Shown: positions 36,802-47,855 of the stretch, one piece after another
How the letters are laid out: every line of letters begins with the position of its first letter
How positions within the stretch are numbered: the first letter of the stretch is position 1
NCBI RefSeq assembly: GCF_000516985.1
Contig: NW_006917102.1
Location: 558,001-622,000, forward strand
Reading direction: 5' to 3'
Length of the DNA stretch: 64,000 nucleotides
Source of the DNA: Pestalotiopsis fici W106-1
Lineage: Eukaryota; Ascomycota; Sordariomycetes; Amphisphaeriales; Sporocadaceae
Position numbers and translations under genes: made by a program
Notes under the pieces: generated by a model
Told to the model about the DNA's origin: nothing
The model's database searches: none
The model's input: only the letters and a program-made list of their open reading frames with translations

Positions 36802-39258
36802 TCAAGTTTGGTCTCTCATCCCTTGCAATAGTTCTTGAGCCAACCATTGCGGATCTCCTGGGGCATTTGAATAGTCCAGACTCATAATCCAGTCTTGAAG
36901 CGAAAATTGATAATCGGGCGCACCAGGATTCTCCATCAGATGATCGACCGCAATGCCCGATATCAGCCCTTCCAGCTGCGCGGCAGGCGGCGGCGGCAAG
37001 TCGCTGCGGACTTCGCACGAGTCGCTGGTTCCTCTGTAGACCAAGTCCATTGTCCGTTCTGATAGAACCTCGAAAATGTCACGGTATGATGACGCTTGAC
37101 CCCAGCGCTCGGCAATAATTGTTAAAACTGTAGTGCAAGCCATACATGTATTCATGATTGTAGTGGCTTTTGTTTGCTGACGGAGGAGGGGCGACCGCCA
37201 CAGACAATAAAGGTAAGTCAATCCACCGAGGAACAAAATATGTAAACTGCCCCACGTGAATTGTATATGCGATGCCTGACTCTGATAAAGGCGTCTATAG
37301 TGTAGACACATGTCCCTCGCCCTATCGGAGCATATCTCAAACGCACGTTGTTGTGCATCTGCGTGTAGCCCTTGGACTGGGGACCGCGGGCTTCTGCCGG
37401 AATCTGAGTAGACACCGACAATATATGGGCGATAGAGAAGCAATATCGAGTAGTCATAAGCAAGCTGAAACCAATCATTGGAAGCAAAGACGGAGAAAGC
37501 TCGAGTCTGGTTGTTGACCAACTTTTCTGGAATAGTCGCACGCCATTCTTCGAGTTCTTGGCGCAGACTCTCAATTGAGCCTCCGGGCTGGCCGTAAGTG
37601 GCATTGGAGTACAGAGCATCGTTGAATTTTGACCACAACCGACGCAAGTTGATTGCGTGGAGTGCTCCAGTCATGGAAGTTGGGGGCTCGGCTGCATTCA
37701 GCCGCGGTTCACCCTGCAATCCGTTCGATGTGAGAGACTCGTCATCAATGTCCATAGGAAGCTATAGTAGTTGAGCATGTGATCCTGGAACAAATCATTA
37801 CGCCAATGAAGAATAAATGCTCACCTCGACGTCAATGACTTTGTCAGGAATACCAACAGGGCGGCCTAATATAAATGATGCTACCCGATCAATATCATAG
37901 GCTACCCAAAAACACCTCTTGGACATCTCCTTGGTCAATATATCTGCAGAGCTCCGGTAACGCTCTGCGCTACGATGATAGCCAAGTTCAATGCAATGTC
38001 TGATGGCCATGCCAGAGATTTTCCTATGTTCGCTTTAGATAATTGCACCTAGCAAAGCTAGTAAAGACCAAGATGGCTTACCATAAACTTGCTCCTATTG
38101 GAGACCTTATGGAGTAAATAGCGCAGCAAAGCAAAGTTTGCACTGATTGAATATTGTCGCGATCTAACAATGGAGCAATATGCCTCATTGCCATGGTATA
38201 ATAACTCTGCATATTGTCAGCTCAAGCCTTTGTAAGATTTGACATAAGGCTAGTTATCTGCATATACCTCGGCTTCATCTATCGCGGAAGGCCCAAGGGT
38301 GAGACAACCGGTAGCACAAACCTGTAATGACGGGTTAGTGCGGGAAGAACGTGCCAGAGATATCTATTCAGCTTGCCATGAGGACGAAAAATAGAGATGC
38401 ACCACTGGCCCTAGTCGGATCGCCTTGTATAGTGGCGTCCAGACACTCTTTCTCCATCAGCCGAAATGTAGGGCGATGGAGAAATGGATATTGCGGATGA
38501 ATATTCTGAAAATATGCTTCGGAAAGCTTGGCCATTTTGCTCGGACTTGGGAAGTCAATCGCGACAGCATGTCCGGCGCGCTCTCCAGCTTCGCTTACGC
38601 TGCCCCATTCGGAGCCATGGTTTTCGCTCCGGCGAGACAGTCCAATAGTTGAACTCACTACGCGCGAGAAATGAACGGCAGAGGAAGGGCCGAAATACTG
38701 CGGCTCGCGCCCAGCTGCCCCCAAACAGAGCAGGGCGACTTCATTACTCAGTATATCACCCTGTCCCGCGTCGTCATCAACGCCACGCGCTCCATTGACG
38801 ACTCCCTCATCGAGCTGGGCCCCAGGTAGAGGGGGGGAGACTGCATCAAGATGATCGAGAGCTACTTCAGGCCGCGAGTCTTGGAGAAGACCCTCGAGAT
38901 ACGCAACACGGGCTTCTAATGAGCGAATGTAGTCTCTAGGACGATGCAAGCCCGTTGCCGGATCTTCAACGAGGCACTCTAAAGCCGGTTAGTATTAGAC
39001 ACACAATTATATAGTCAGAAGGGAGCTTTTATGAGTACCTCGGTCGGTCCTGGTACAATTCCTGCATTTTGGAGTCTGTCCATCACACTATTATGGTATT
39101 CAGTATCGAGCACCTTGGCGTGTCTGCTGAGATGAGAACCCGGGCAACGCGGTAATCACCTTCAATTTGCGCTGCTTACAATTGATGCATGCTAGCATCG
39201 TCCGTTCACCCACGCGCGGCCGCTTGGCAGGCTGCGAATCGGAGGCCGGGGCACTCAT
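36802..39258 (-). CDS. Zn2Cys6 transcription factor with fungal-specific TF domain
   Basis: Likely pathway regulator of the neighbouring catabolic genes. Seven exons (39160-39258, 39039-39087, 38377-38978, 38268-38321, 38082-38206, 37825-38023, 36802-37761) join in frame to 695 residues. The zinc cluster is split by the first two introns: CINCKQRKLK, CDGQTPKCRNCTRTDR, EC (CX2CX6C...CX2CX6C). A short coiled linker (YIRSLEARVAYLEGLL) and the fungal-specific domain (AMRHIAPLL, RCFWVAYDIDR, GRPVGIPD) follow. The intron after exon 3 appears to start with GC (ATG|GCAAGC) and end at CATTACAG, a GC-AG intron. An in-frame ATG at 39474 would add 72 residues; I prefer 39258, which sits close to the zinc cluster as usual. 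Confidence 0.88.
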
Positions 39259-40112
39259 ACTGGCATAGACATTCGGGTCGATGATCAAAGCTGTTTCATA
39301 CAGGCGGCTGAAATTGGGTACCCAAGGCTGGTGAGAGACTCGGAGTTGATTTGCGTAACCGTTGGCGGGACCGGGGGCGCCAAAGCGGAGGCGTGGCACT
39401 GGAAATCGAAAGTCACTGGGAATGAGCTCCACTAAAATGTACCAACACTTGGGCAATTGCCTGCATAAATGCATCTCGTAATGCAGATGCAGATCTTTTT
39501 GAAAAGAGGTTTCATGACTAACTATACAGAGTAGCTTCTGTTATCAACATCTGTACTATGCTATACAGTTGTGTTCCTATTATTGATGGACGATGTTCTA
39601 CTACTACGATGGCCACGCATTGCATAAGTTCCTATGTACTTATCTTCTTGACGGCCAAAAGGGCTTGCAGGTCGCCTAAGGTTTTCACCAGCTGCACAGC
39701 AGCTGGTGCTTCTCCGTGGTGCCATAATTCACAGATCTCGGGATTGATTTCCAGTAGTCGTAGTAGGTAGTGCATCTCCCCCGCAGTCCCCTGGTGCAAT
39801 AATTGGCACCCTTGGAATACACCGAGTGGGGCAGGAAGCTGAGTTCTCCCTGCCTTAACTGCGCGCCGTGGTGCTCCAACGTCCGGGCTGCCCTACCTCT
39901 TTTGAATGCGATATTTGGTAAACCCAAAGGTTCGAAGTCTATTATAACAAAGCTTCAAAACAATTATATTATCGAAAGGACAAGCAACGGCTATCATAAT
40001 AGTTTTGAATACTTTTTATATTGCTTTCACTCCTAGATAAATTCTTGTCAACTTTAATTAATTTAAAAGTGTCGGGGCCGGAATCCCAAGCATCTAGCTG
40101 TGATATACATCA
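39259..40112. other. Intergenic region upstream of the Zn2Cys6 gene
   Basis: About 850 bp. Short frames on both strands (up to 80 codons) have no family features. AT-rich around 39930-40080. Confidence 0.5.
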
Positions 40113-41454
40113 TTATACCTCCGATAAAACTGTTTCACGCTTTATCATGATGCCCTCCAAAGGAATGCCGATGCCGGTTTCGCGATTCAAATTTTTGTTG
40201 CTGTGCCCGGTGCTAACATTTATGCTGCGGCTGCCGTAGTGGTCGGCAGGGGTAAAGCCATCTTCGATATCGGCCAACCGCTCGAACGAGCCATTATTGT
40301 TGGAAAAGTGGTTACGATGGAAGGAGGCTTCGCCGATAGTAGTGACGCCGCTCGCGGGCGTCTCTTTGGACGGCGCTGTGCTGATGCTCTTGAGAGGGTC
40401 GCCGAACCTCAGCTTGCGGTAGACAGGCACCAGCGTTGGAGCGCATGCCGCGATGATGGCTATGTATATCTCAACAACTGTGGCGACGCCCGAAGGGTAG
40501 AATTGCACTGGGGTGCGAATTAGTTTCTCTGCTTGCACTGGACGTTTTGCCAACTCTTGACGACTTGCACGTAAAATTCCATGTTCCTTCACGATACATT
40601 ACCGCCGTGTATGCTGTACGAATCACAGCGGACGTGAAGGCTCTGCATGATGACCATTGACGATTAATTATTGTCGGCAGTTTACCCGTCGAGGAGAGAA
40701 GGCTTACCCGCCACCAATGAGGAACACTCCGCAGATGTTGATCTTCTTCCGCATGCTTGTCTTCAATTTCAAAACTTCGTGGATGGGCAATGTCAAGGTA
40801 AAGAAATCAATGACACAGTTGCTGATCGAGTTGGCGAGAAAGCAGAGTATTGGGTCTAGACATGTCGTGGTCGAAAGGGCTTGAAGCTCGATGTACCAGA
40901 ACGCTGGCAGCGGCCGGCACTGTACAAAGTTGAGAATAGTTATGGCAATACACCAAGCAATGCACATTGACCCAAGAATTTTGCAGCCTATATTGACTGT
41001 TCGCGTTGGAAAGACGCGCCAATAAAAGGCCAATGCTGATAGCTTGATTAGGGGAGAGCTGTAGGTATAGGCAATCTCGGCCACAAAGAGGGACTGTTCG
41101 ATTCTAGATTAGCAGCTGCCATCGAGAAAATGCAATGACGATGTCTCTCACCTGGAACAAGACCACCACAGAATGAGGATCCTCGCTGGCAGTAACCCTC
41201 ATGTCGCGACCCACTCCACCACGCACCATGCTCACGCAACTAGCTACCATGAGAGCATGCTGGAAGAAGAGGGACGCTGCGCAGAGATAGTCGTCCAGTC
41301 CAAAGGCCTGCCTAGTCAATCTGCGCGCCCAAAACCTTAGGACAACCACGAATGTGGCGCTGAACCCGAGAATAACAACACCAACGACCCTACCAGCGCT
41401 GTGGTTGGAGTAGTCTAGGGGTGGTTGGATAAGTTGCTGGTCCATTGCTGACAT
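40113..41454 (-). CDS. Rhodopsin-like (SAT5/Pth11-related) integral membrane protein
   Basis: Seven-helix fungal membrane protein of the 'rhodopsin domain' group that also contains SAT5 and parts of Pth11-like receptors. Exons 41152..41454, 40708..41093, 40593..40642 and 40113..40507 give 377 residues. Marks are VLRFWARRLTRQAFGLDDYLC in the first loop, SSPLIKLSALAFYWRVFP, CRPLPAFW, and IYIAIIAACAPTLVPVYRKLRFG near the end, then a cytosolic tail. The first three joins are clear. The last one (donor GTGAAG, acceptor CCCCAG after ACTAAT) is the only choice found that keeps frame, but it is less certain. Function is unknown: sensing or transport of small molecules is possible. Confidence 0.78.
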
Positions 41455-42368
41455 GCTTCTGATCGGTATCTCACGAGGGCAAAGTTATTGAAGACAAGAA
41501 CTGCTCTGCTGCACAAGGAACCAACAACGATGGTGCAGGCCTCTAATAACAGAGCATCGTTTTTGAATTCCTAGATTGACTCTCGGGGGATGGAAACGAC
41601 GTCGTTTGTCTTTTGGCAATGAATGCGGTGCAACGCTGCAGCCTTCTTGTATGGTGGTTTGATGCTGGTAAATTCTAAAAATAAGCAGGATCGAATAGTC
41701 TGGCAGGGGGGGTCTACGTATACGGGCATTGCAGAACGTGGCGGCCTTGTTTCTCACCCTCAGATGTGGTATCGGCCCCCACCTCCCCGGGGATCTTCGG
41801 TAGCGAGAAAAAAACCTTTGAGCCGCTGAAGTGGTCGGAAAACTGCTTGAGCTTTGCGCCCGGGCACTTTGGCATTCAGAACACTGTGATTGCTCATTCA
41901 CCAGATCCTGTATAGCATACGACGATCTTGACTCGAATGCTACGGCCAACAAGTCGCATGCAGGTAAATATTGAACCCATCCCCCGCCCTCACGTGTTCT
42001 AGAATCTTGGCTACCACTATAATCGATGTGTGGGTAGCCCCCAACGGTCCCTGGGATGCGTAAGCGAGTTGTTACACAAGGGAGTTGGAGTGCATATTCG
42101 CGAAATTGCACGATCAATCGGGTGGTCAGCCGGCCAAGGGCTTGGCAGATCTATTGGGATCAAGAAGTGGAGGCTCTGGCCTTCCTCGGCTGGCGGCGGT
42201 CGGTTTTCCCAAAACAGACAGTCTTGAACTGCCTGTCTTTTTTGTCCTACTTTAATTCCAACTCCATTGCACATATTCATACAACAGTCAACGGCTTTCA
42301 GGAAAAGAACGACATACATTTTCCACTTTGCAGATTTGATCAGTCGTCTTCTACAAGCAACAATCAGC
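41455..42368. other. Divergent intergenic region
   Basis: 914 bp between outward-facing starts of the rhodopsin-like and hydrolase genes. A minus-strand frame of 210 codons (41485-42117) has no domain, a poor start context and low-complexity composition, and is not called. Confidence 0.5.
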
Positions 42369-43484
42369 ATGGCATCCACCGACAAACACCCGCTGATATC
42401 ACGCCAGCCTTTGAGGCTGCTATTTCAATTATCCTATTCCATCATCATCCTTGCACGGCTGCCTTATTATTCTGCCATATCTCTGATTCCCTGGCTCAGA
42501 CCAAATCCAAGATGGAGTGCAAAACAAACATTCATGACCCGTCTGTTCTATCCAATACTCGACATGATCTCTCGAGTCGGCATCACAGATAGCTTGACGT
42601 TGGAAAAGCGCAAAGAAGGCGATCGCTTCCAGGTTGTGGAACCCGCCGCTACGAGCGTCTACCAGGGACTGCCGGTATCCAAAACGATCCAGCCAGCAGT
42701 CATCGGAGGCACGTGGTTCCCCAAGGCTCCAGACGCCGCCATCGCTTCCAAGACCGTGTTCTTGTACTTTCACGGAGGGGCATTCATCCAGGGCGACGGG
42801 CGGGATGCCCAGTGCGCCACCATCGCCAAGATGCTACTCACAAAAGGACGCGCCGACTCTGTCTTTTCTGTACAATATCGCCTTTCTGGGTACGGTGGTC
42901 TGAATCCATACCCAGCAGCGTTACAGGATGCATTATCCAGCTACCTCTTCCTTCTGAATGTCGTCCACGTACCTGCCAAGCAAATCGTCGTGGCCGGTGA
43001 CAGCGCCGGAGGCAACCTCGTCACGGCCCTTTTGCGATACCTGGCGGAGCACGGGGCGGCCACTGGCATCCCGGAGCCAAAGTGTGCAGTTCTCATATCA
43101 CCCTGGGTGGCGCCGTTTGACTACGAAATGGCAGGCAATCCTCACCTTGGCACCGACTTCGTCCCTTCTTCTTACGGGGCCTGGGGCGCGCACAGCTACG
43201 GTGGAGGCCGGCCCGGGGCTGCCGCCGATCCCTACATCACGCCCCTGGGCAACCCTTTCGCCACGAGCGTCCCAATTTTCTCCAGTGCGGGCTCGGCGGA
43301 GATTTTCTATGAGCGCATCGTACGCTGGGTGGACGAAATGGGTGCCATCGACGGGAACAAGGTACAGATCTACCACGAGAAAGACGCGGTGCACGATACA
43401 TTCTTTTCGGCGGAGATGCTTGGCTTTGAAAACAGTGCCTGGGAGGTTGCCGCTCAGATTGGTGAGTTTGTGGGAAGGTACTGA
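42369..43484 (+). CDS. Alpha/beta-hydrolase of the hormone-sensitive-lipase type, membrane-anchored
   Basis: Esterase or lipase of the HSL (GDSAG) family. A single exon encodes 371 residues. An N-terminal hydrophobic stretch (LLFQLSYSIIILARLPYYSA) probably anchors the enzyme. The oxyanion motif is HGGAFI and the nucleophile motif GDSAGGN. The Asp and His of the triad are expected near the C-terminus, where EKDAVHDTFF gives the His. Upstream in-frame codons open only with TTG, so the ATG at 42369 was chosen. A GTGAGT near the end could be a donor, but the frame closes properly without splicing. It is divergent from the rhodopsin-like gene. Confidence 0.9.
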   Translation: MASTDKHPLISRQPLRLLFQLSYSIIILARLPYYSAISLIPWLRPNPRWSAKQTFMTRLFYPILDMISRVGITDSLTLEKRKEGDRFQVVEPAATSVYQGLPVSKTIQPAVIGGTWFPKAPDAAIASKTVFLYFHGGAFIQGDGRDAQCATIAKMLLTKGRADSVFSVQYRLSGYGGLNPYPAALQDALSSYLFLLNVVHVPAKQIVVAGDSAGGNLVTALLRYLAEHGAATGIPEPKCAVLISPWVAPFDYEMAGNPHLGTDFVPSSYGAWGAHSYGGGRPGAAADPYITPLGNPFATSVPIFSSAGSAEIFYERIVRWVDEMGAIDGNKVQIYHEKDAVHDTFFSAEMLGFENSAWEVAAQIGEFVGRY

Positions 43485-43617
43485 CGCTGCATTGCTCGTC
43501 AAGACGGCTAGCATGGTGAACTTCTTGATAGTTGTCGCCGCAAGCTTACGAACAGTCCTTATTCTCGTAAAAAGTCTACCAATTCAATTTCACTAAACCG
43601 GTCACCGGCGCATCACC

Positions 43618-43660
43618 GTCAAGGAGATTCCAGGCCTCACCTGCTGTGCTGCATCAATTC
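43618..43660 (+). repeat. 43-bp dispersed repeat, copy 2
   Basis: Same orientation as 18756-18798, with five transitions between the two. It lies about 50 bp before a 5S relic. Confidence 0.7.
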
Positions 43661-43712
43661 CTGGTCCATGGGTCACATAAATATGTATATGCCATTTTGA
43701 GCAATTCCCACC

Positions 43713-43838
43713 ACATACGACCATAGACACCAGAAAACTCGGCATCCCGTCCGCTCTGCCCTAGATAAACTGGCGATTGGCTGGCCAGTAGTCGGATCGG
43801 TGATGATTTAATGACTTTGCAATCCTCCGGTTTTGCTG
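43713..43838 (+). pseudogene. 5S rRNA relic with conserved 5' half and decayed 3' half
   Basis: The first ~60 bases (ACATACGACCATAGACACC..., CTCGGCATCCCGTCCGCT, CTGCCCTAGATAA) look like an intact fungal 5S start. The second half only loosely follows the expected AGTACTCGGATCGGTGA...AATCC...GGTGTTGTAT pattern, and the terminal T-run is weak. I call it a diverged copy rather than a working gene. Confidence 0.75.
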
Positions 43839-44710
43839 TTTCTTTCGCGCGTTCGAGTCGGTGGTGGTGGCATTATACGGAAGTGTAAAAACATGGTTAT
43901 AGTGCAACTATAGCGACGTCTCCCGCGGGAGCTGCCGGAGCTAGCTCATGTTAGTATAACTTTAGCTGGTTCGTAGTGTGTACGGTGGTGTTACTAGGTC
44001 ACAGATAGCGGGGAAAACTACATAGCTAACATCATTACGAGAGCTCGCAGAACCAGTACAATCTTTCAAGTGCGTTTATTATTATCATTTTTGGGGTAAA
44101 ACAGCGGGGTATAATCAACTAGAAAAGTGCTTGCGATAGCCAATCGAGTTACGCACACTTAGAGATATAGTACGGCCATTACGATAAACATGATTTTAAC
44201 ACGTTTTGAGATCTTCGTATTTATTGCCTACCTAGGTAGTTTTATAGGTCCCCTAAATCATTAGCTACTCGAGTTTAGAAATACTAATTATGATGGTAGG
44301 ACTCCAAAAAAGATGGTGGGCTGGAACCATACCTGGTTCGCCGACATGTCAGCTCGGCGCACCTTTATCCCGCTGTAAGGCCTTTTTAGTCCTCGAGAGT
44401 TATGCAGGTTTTAGCATGCAGCTGTAGTATGGCCACTTAAGCGTATAGCCTAACGAGGCTCCGGAATGCCTTGGGCATCAAGGCATTCTCCGAGTAATTC
44501 GCTTTTGGAGTCCGCGATCTTGAGGAAAACAACACTAGGCAACAGCGAAAATAAAGGTGTTCGAGCTCAGATTATTCTCCTGTAATCTTTTTTGGACGCG
44601 CCCGGACGGACTTTGCGCACGGCTGGTATGTCACAACCTTATATACTATTAAGCAGCAGCCTAACCCAGCTCAGGCCTCCCACGGCATCCTATTGCCTCC
44701 GGTATCTATT
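43839..44710. other. Intergenic region before the NB-ARC/retropepsin gene
   Basis: About 870 bp, free of long frames, with one TACCTAGGTA palindrome (44229-44238). The effector or motif exon expected upstream of an NB-ARC module was searched for and not found. Confidence 0.5.
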
Positions 44711-46420
44711 ATGTATATCTTTATAATATCGCTGGTTTTATATTTGGTTTTCCCTTTTCTAGAGCCACTCTTCCGAATTATATTTAATCATATGGCCATC
44801 GACTCATTCTCGCATGATCATGTCCCTCAACGTGCCCAAGCATGCCCGGCGATCCACTTCCCGCGTAACAACGACTTTGTCGGGCGCGACGCCCAACTCG
44901 CGCAACTTAAGGAGTCTCTCCTGCGGTCCCAGACCGACAAGTCAATGGTAGCGATACATGGACTCGGCGGAATAGGGAAGACACAGCTAGCGCTCGAGTT
45001 CGCCCGAAGCGCCGACGAATCCTGCTCCGTATTCTGGGTCCCCGCCCGTACCGAGACGTCGTTTTCACAAGCCTACAAGTCGATCGCAACGCTGCTGGGA
45101 CTGGCAGGCAACCAAGACGTCTTGTCCAAAGCCACAAAGCACACAAGTCAAAGGCTTAAAAATAATCTTCAGTACCAGGCCTGGATCGATAACTCCCTCG
45201 TTGCGACAACGTATCCGAAGCAGCCCAAAGAAAGATCAATTTTACCCGTTTTAATCAACGGCAAACATTTCGATGGGTTCCCCGACACAAATGCCACCCG
45301 CAATGTGATGACAGAAGAATTTGCCGTATCTATTGGTGCAGTGATTGATAGGGCTACAGCTGGACGGGCTACTTTTATCAACGCAATTGGGGAGAAGACG
45401 AGCTCGATTGGCCAGACTTCGCTTGAAGTGGCCTTTCCTGATAATCCTGGAAAGTCATGGTCTTGCCAGTTTCAAGTGGTCCGATGCTGCCCCGAAGGCC
45501 TCGTCTTTGGTGACCATTTCTTAAGGACGTTGACGGAAACTTTGACCAAGTTCCGCCATCGCCTTAAGAAAAAGGCAACAGTCTCAGGCCTGAATATACG
45601 CAGACTGTTGCATATGGAAACACCCCGCCAGCAGCTGAGGTGTTCCATCAACTCGCAGGGGACACTCGCCAACATGGATACAGGATCCGACATTGACCTG
45701 GTGTCACTGAAATTCGCTGAGTCTTGTGGGTTGGACATTTCATATTTTCCTCATAATGAAGGATTCGTCAAGCTCTCCAACGGTACAGTGAAAAAGCTCC
45801 TAGGATACAGTGACAACCGGCTGAATTTGGGAGAGGATTTGAGAGAGAAGAGGTTCTTTGTCCTGGATGGCCTCGTTGCTGATGTTGTCCTGGGAGATGA
45901 CACTCTTGAGGACCTTGACGTGTTTAATAAACATGTCGATTCATTTGTGGATCAAGATGATTTTATCGAAGCGGACAACTTTCACATGATCGAATGGAGA
46001 GAACGTTACGATAGTGTAGAAAGAAATGTCGAGACTCTTCTGCGAGCCGCGGAAGGGGTGCCGGCAGCGGAGGAACCAAGTTTGCGGCGACGTTTTGCTC
46101 ACGTATTGAGACATGGACCCAACAATGCTCGCACAAGCAGACCTGTCAAATGCGGTCAGTTTCTATACAACTCACATTGCATTGAAGCTAGTCACTGATA
46201 ATAAGCAGATGTCCAACTCCGGCTGAGGCGAACACTCGAAGACCTTGACAGGCTCGAGGACCATCTTGACGACCAATCCCACAGGCGGCTGGAGAAGGTT
46301 AGAGGAGATGATGTGCTGCGAGAACAGCAAAGCAATGAACTCCGAAAGCGACAGTATCAATATTTGCGCACTAAGATCCTCGGAGGCCTACAGAATTTTG
46401 ATAAGATAGAAAAGGGATGA
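44711..46420 (+). CDS. Truncated NB-ARC P-loop module fused to tandem retropepsin-like domains
   Basis: Exons 44711-46154 and 46209-46420 join in frame to 551 residues. After a hydrophobic leader, residues ~43-135 match the start of the NB-ARC receptor at 50.4 kb (AIHFPRNNDFVGR, P-loop GLGGIGKT at 84-91, CSVFWVPARTETSFSQAYKSIAT). The homology stops before Walker B, so no full NTPase is present. Two aspartic-protease-like segments follow. The first has DTNA (192-195) where DTGA is expected; the second has an intact DTGSD (323-327), and both end in GDHFL/GDDTL-type turns. A basic, helical tail (LRLRRTLEDLDRLEDHLDD...) closes the protein. Tandem retropepsin-like domains with this tail are known as separate fungal proteins. 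The fusion to an NB-ARC stump looks like a recombination product. An in-frame ATG at 44792 would drop the leader. Confidence 0.75.
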
Positions 46421-46838
46421 TGCTATCGTCAGGCTTTTTCTTGTTTAGACCATTCCTATCTCCTCCTTTTAGGATACCCTTTCCGGCAAATAAATGAAGG
46501 CAAGGCCAAGGACAGATACCTGCACATTTTCTAGCGATTAATGGCACATAGGTTCCATTGTAGAGCAGCAGGACTTTAGATATGGTATTGATTATTGTTT
46601 GCTGCAGTATAAATAATTTCTCAGACACACTACCTAGACCTTTGTGACAACTGAATAAGTGCGGCACCGTAGTCGTTCAGTCTGAGTTAACTTAGCTGTA
46701 TTATCAGATGTTTCTAAATCTGCGACGAGCCTGAGAACATTCTAGATAGCCCTCGTATACCGACCAAGATCAATGTTTCCAAGACATAGCAAGATTCTCT
46801 CCAAAGCTACTGTACAAGGGTCTCCAATCCAAGAACCC
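46421..46838. other. Convergent spacer
   Basis: About 420 bp between two 3' ends; nothing recognised. Confidence 0.5.
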
Positions 46839-47855
46839 TTATCCAGTGTTATCTACCGCAGCAGCAAAATCTCCGCTAACAAACACGACAAGAACCGCGG
46901 CATACGCTGCACAAGCACCAAAAACCTCTGCCCTCCTAGCATTTGTCATCATGACAATGGCGACGGCAAAAATGGCAACAAACATTGCAATAAGGCCTAT
47001 CGTTATATTTGGCTGCGAGGATGCTATATGGTAAAGAACGAATATCGGTAGGAAAAGTAGGATACCTGCGAAGAAGGTAGATATAAGAGTTGCTACAAAG
47101 TGGATTCGCCTGAGGGGGTAACGCACCACCTCGTCCCGCGGGATATGAGAGATAGCAGCGCGGTGTTGAGGCAAGAGCGGTGGTTCCCTTGTTCGGAAGC
47201 ACCTTGACACATACGTACCAAGAAAATTGGTCAGAAGGTCTGGGTGAGGTTGTAATTTTAGTGTCACATAGTCGGAAGAACGGATTTGTCTCTCGTCCAT
47301 ATCTCGTGGGTACAGATTTGAACTGGCGCCGGTAAGCATAGGTAACGTTGTCATTTGCGGCTCGGCCTCGTTCAGGGCAACTCGTGTGTGGAAGTAGCCC
47401 GACAGTGCCTTCATCGTCTGCTCGGTAGGCTGTGAAAAGGATAAAACCTTAGAGTGTCGAATAAGTGCTTCTTGATACTCCACCAAGGTTTTCCGGATGT
47501 TCATGGCAAGATCCATTCTTTTCTTCCATCTATCGGATGTATAAGTGTCGGAGGTAGGTGTATTTGCGCTTGCTATATTCTGAAATGTGACCCAGTCACG
47601 AGTGTGCTGCCTGATAGTTCTCCGCGTTTCCGACGAGCTCAGAGCTTCGTTGGCGTCTTCAAGATCATATTGGTCCTGGCGTGATTGCAACTCTGCCAGC
47701 TCGCTCTGGTAAAATAGGAGATCGCGAGCCGCTAATCTTCCAAATCGACTATAGACAGCCGTGCTGTGATCTTCATCGCTGTCGATAAAGTCGGCCAGGG
47801 CGCCAAAGCCTGAAATGTAATAACGATTCGTGTTATCTTGCTCTTCATGTACCAT
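46839..47855 (-). CDS. DUF6594 membrane protein
   Basis: Member of the fungal DUF6594 family, with unknown function. A single exon encodes 338 residues. The N-terminal part has the family's FIDSDEDHSTAVYSRFGRLAARDLL block, followed by helical, charged sequence. The C-terminus holds two or three transmembrane segments (HFVATLISTFFAGILLFLPI, ITIGLIAMFVAIFAVAIVMM) and the typical TNARRAEVFGACAAYAAVLVVFV end. Length is at the short side for the family. It lies between the retropepsin chimera and the PNP gene and may belong to the same island by location only. Confidence 0.88.
   Translation of the reverse strand: MVHEEQDNTNRYYISGFGALADFIDSDEDHSTAVYSRFGRLAARDLLFYQSELAELQSRQDQYDLEDANEALSSSETRRTIRQHTRDWVTFQNIASANTPTSDTYTSDRWKKRMDLAMNIRKTLVEYQEALIRHSKVLSFSQPTEQTMKALSGYFHTRVALNEAEPQMTTLPMLTGASSNLYPRDMDERQIRSSDYVTLKLQPHPDLLTNFLGTYVSRCFRTREPPLLPQHRAAISHIPRDEVVRYPLRRIHFVATLISTFFAGILLFLPIFVLYHIASSQPNITIGLIAMFVAIFAVAIVMMTNARRAEVFGACAAYAAVLVVFVSGDFAAAVDNTG

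Noticed and set aside
41485..42117. 210-codon minus-strand frame
   Set aside because: Long, but without domain or plausible start, and it fills the divergent promoter region. Considered chance.
43456..43484. Possible donor GTGAGT near the end of the alpha/beta-hydrolase
   Set aside because: The unspliced frame ends at the length expected for the family, and no supported downstream exon was seen.
45230..46154. Retropepsin-like domains as part of an LTR retrotransposon
   Set aside because: No reverse transcriptase, RNase H, integrase or LTR pair is seen nearby. The tail matches host tandem-retropepsin proteins instead.
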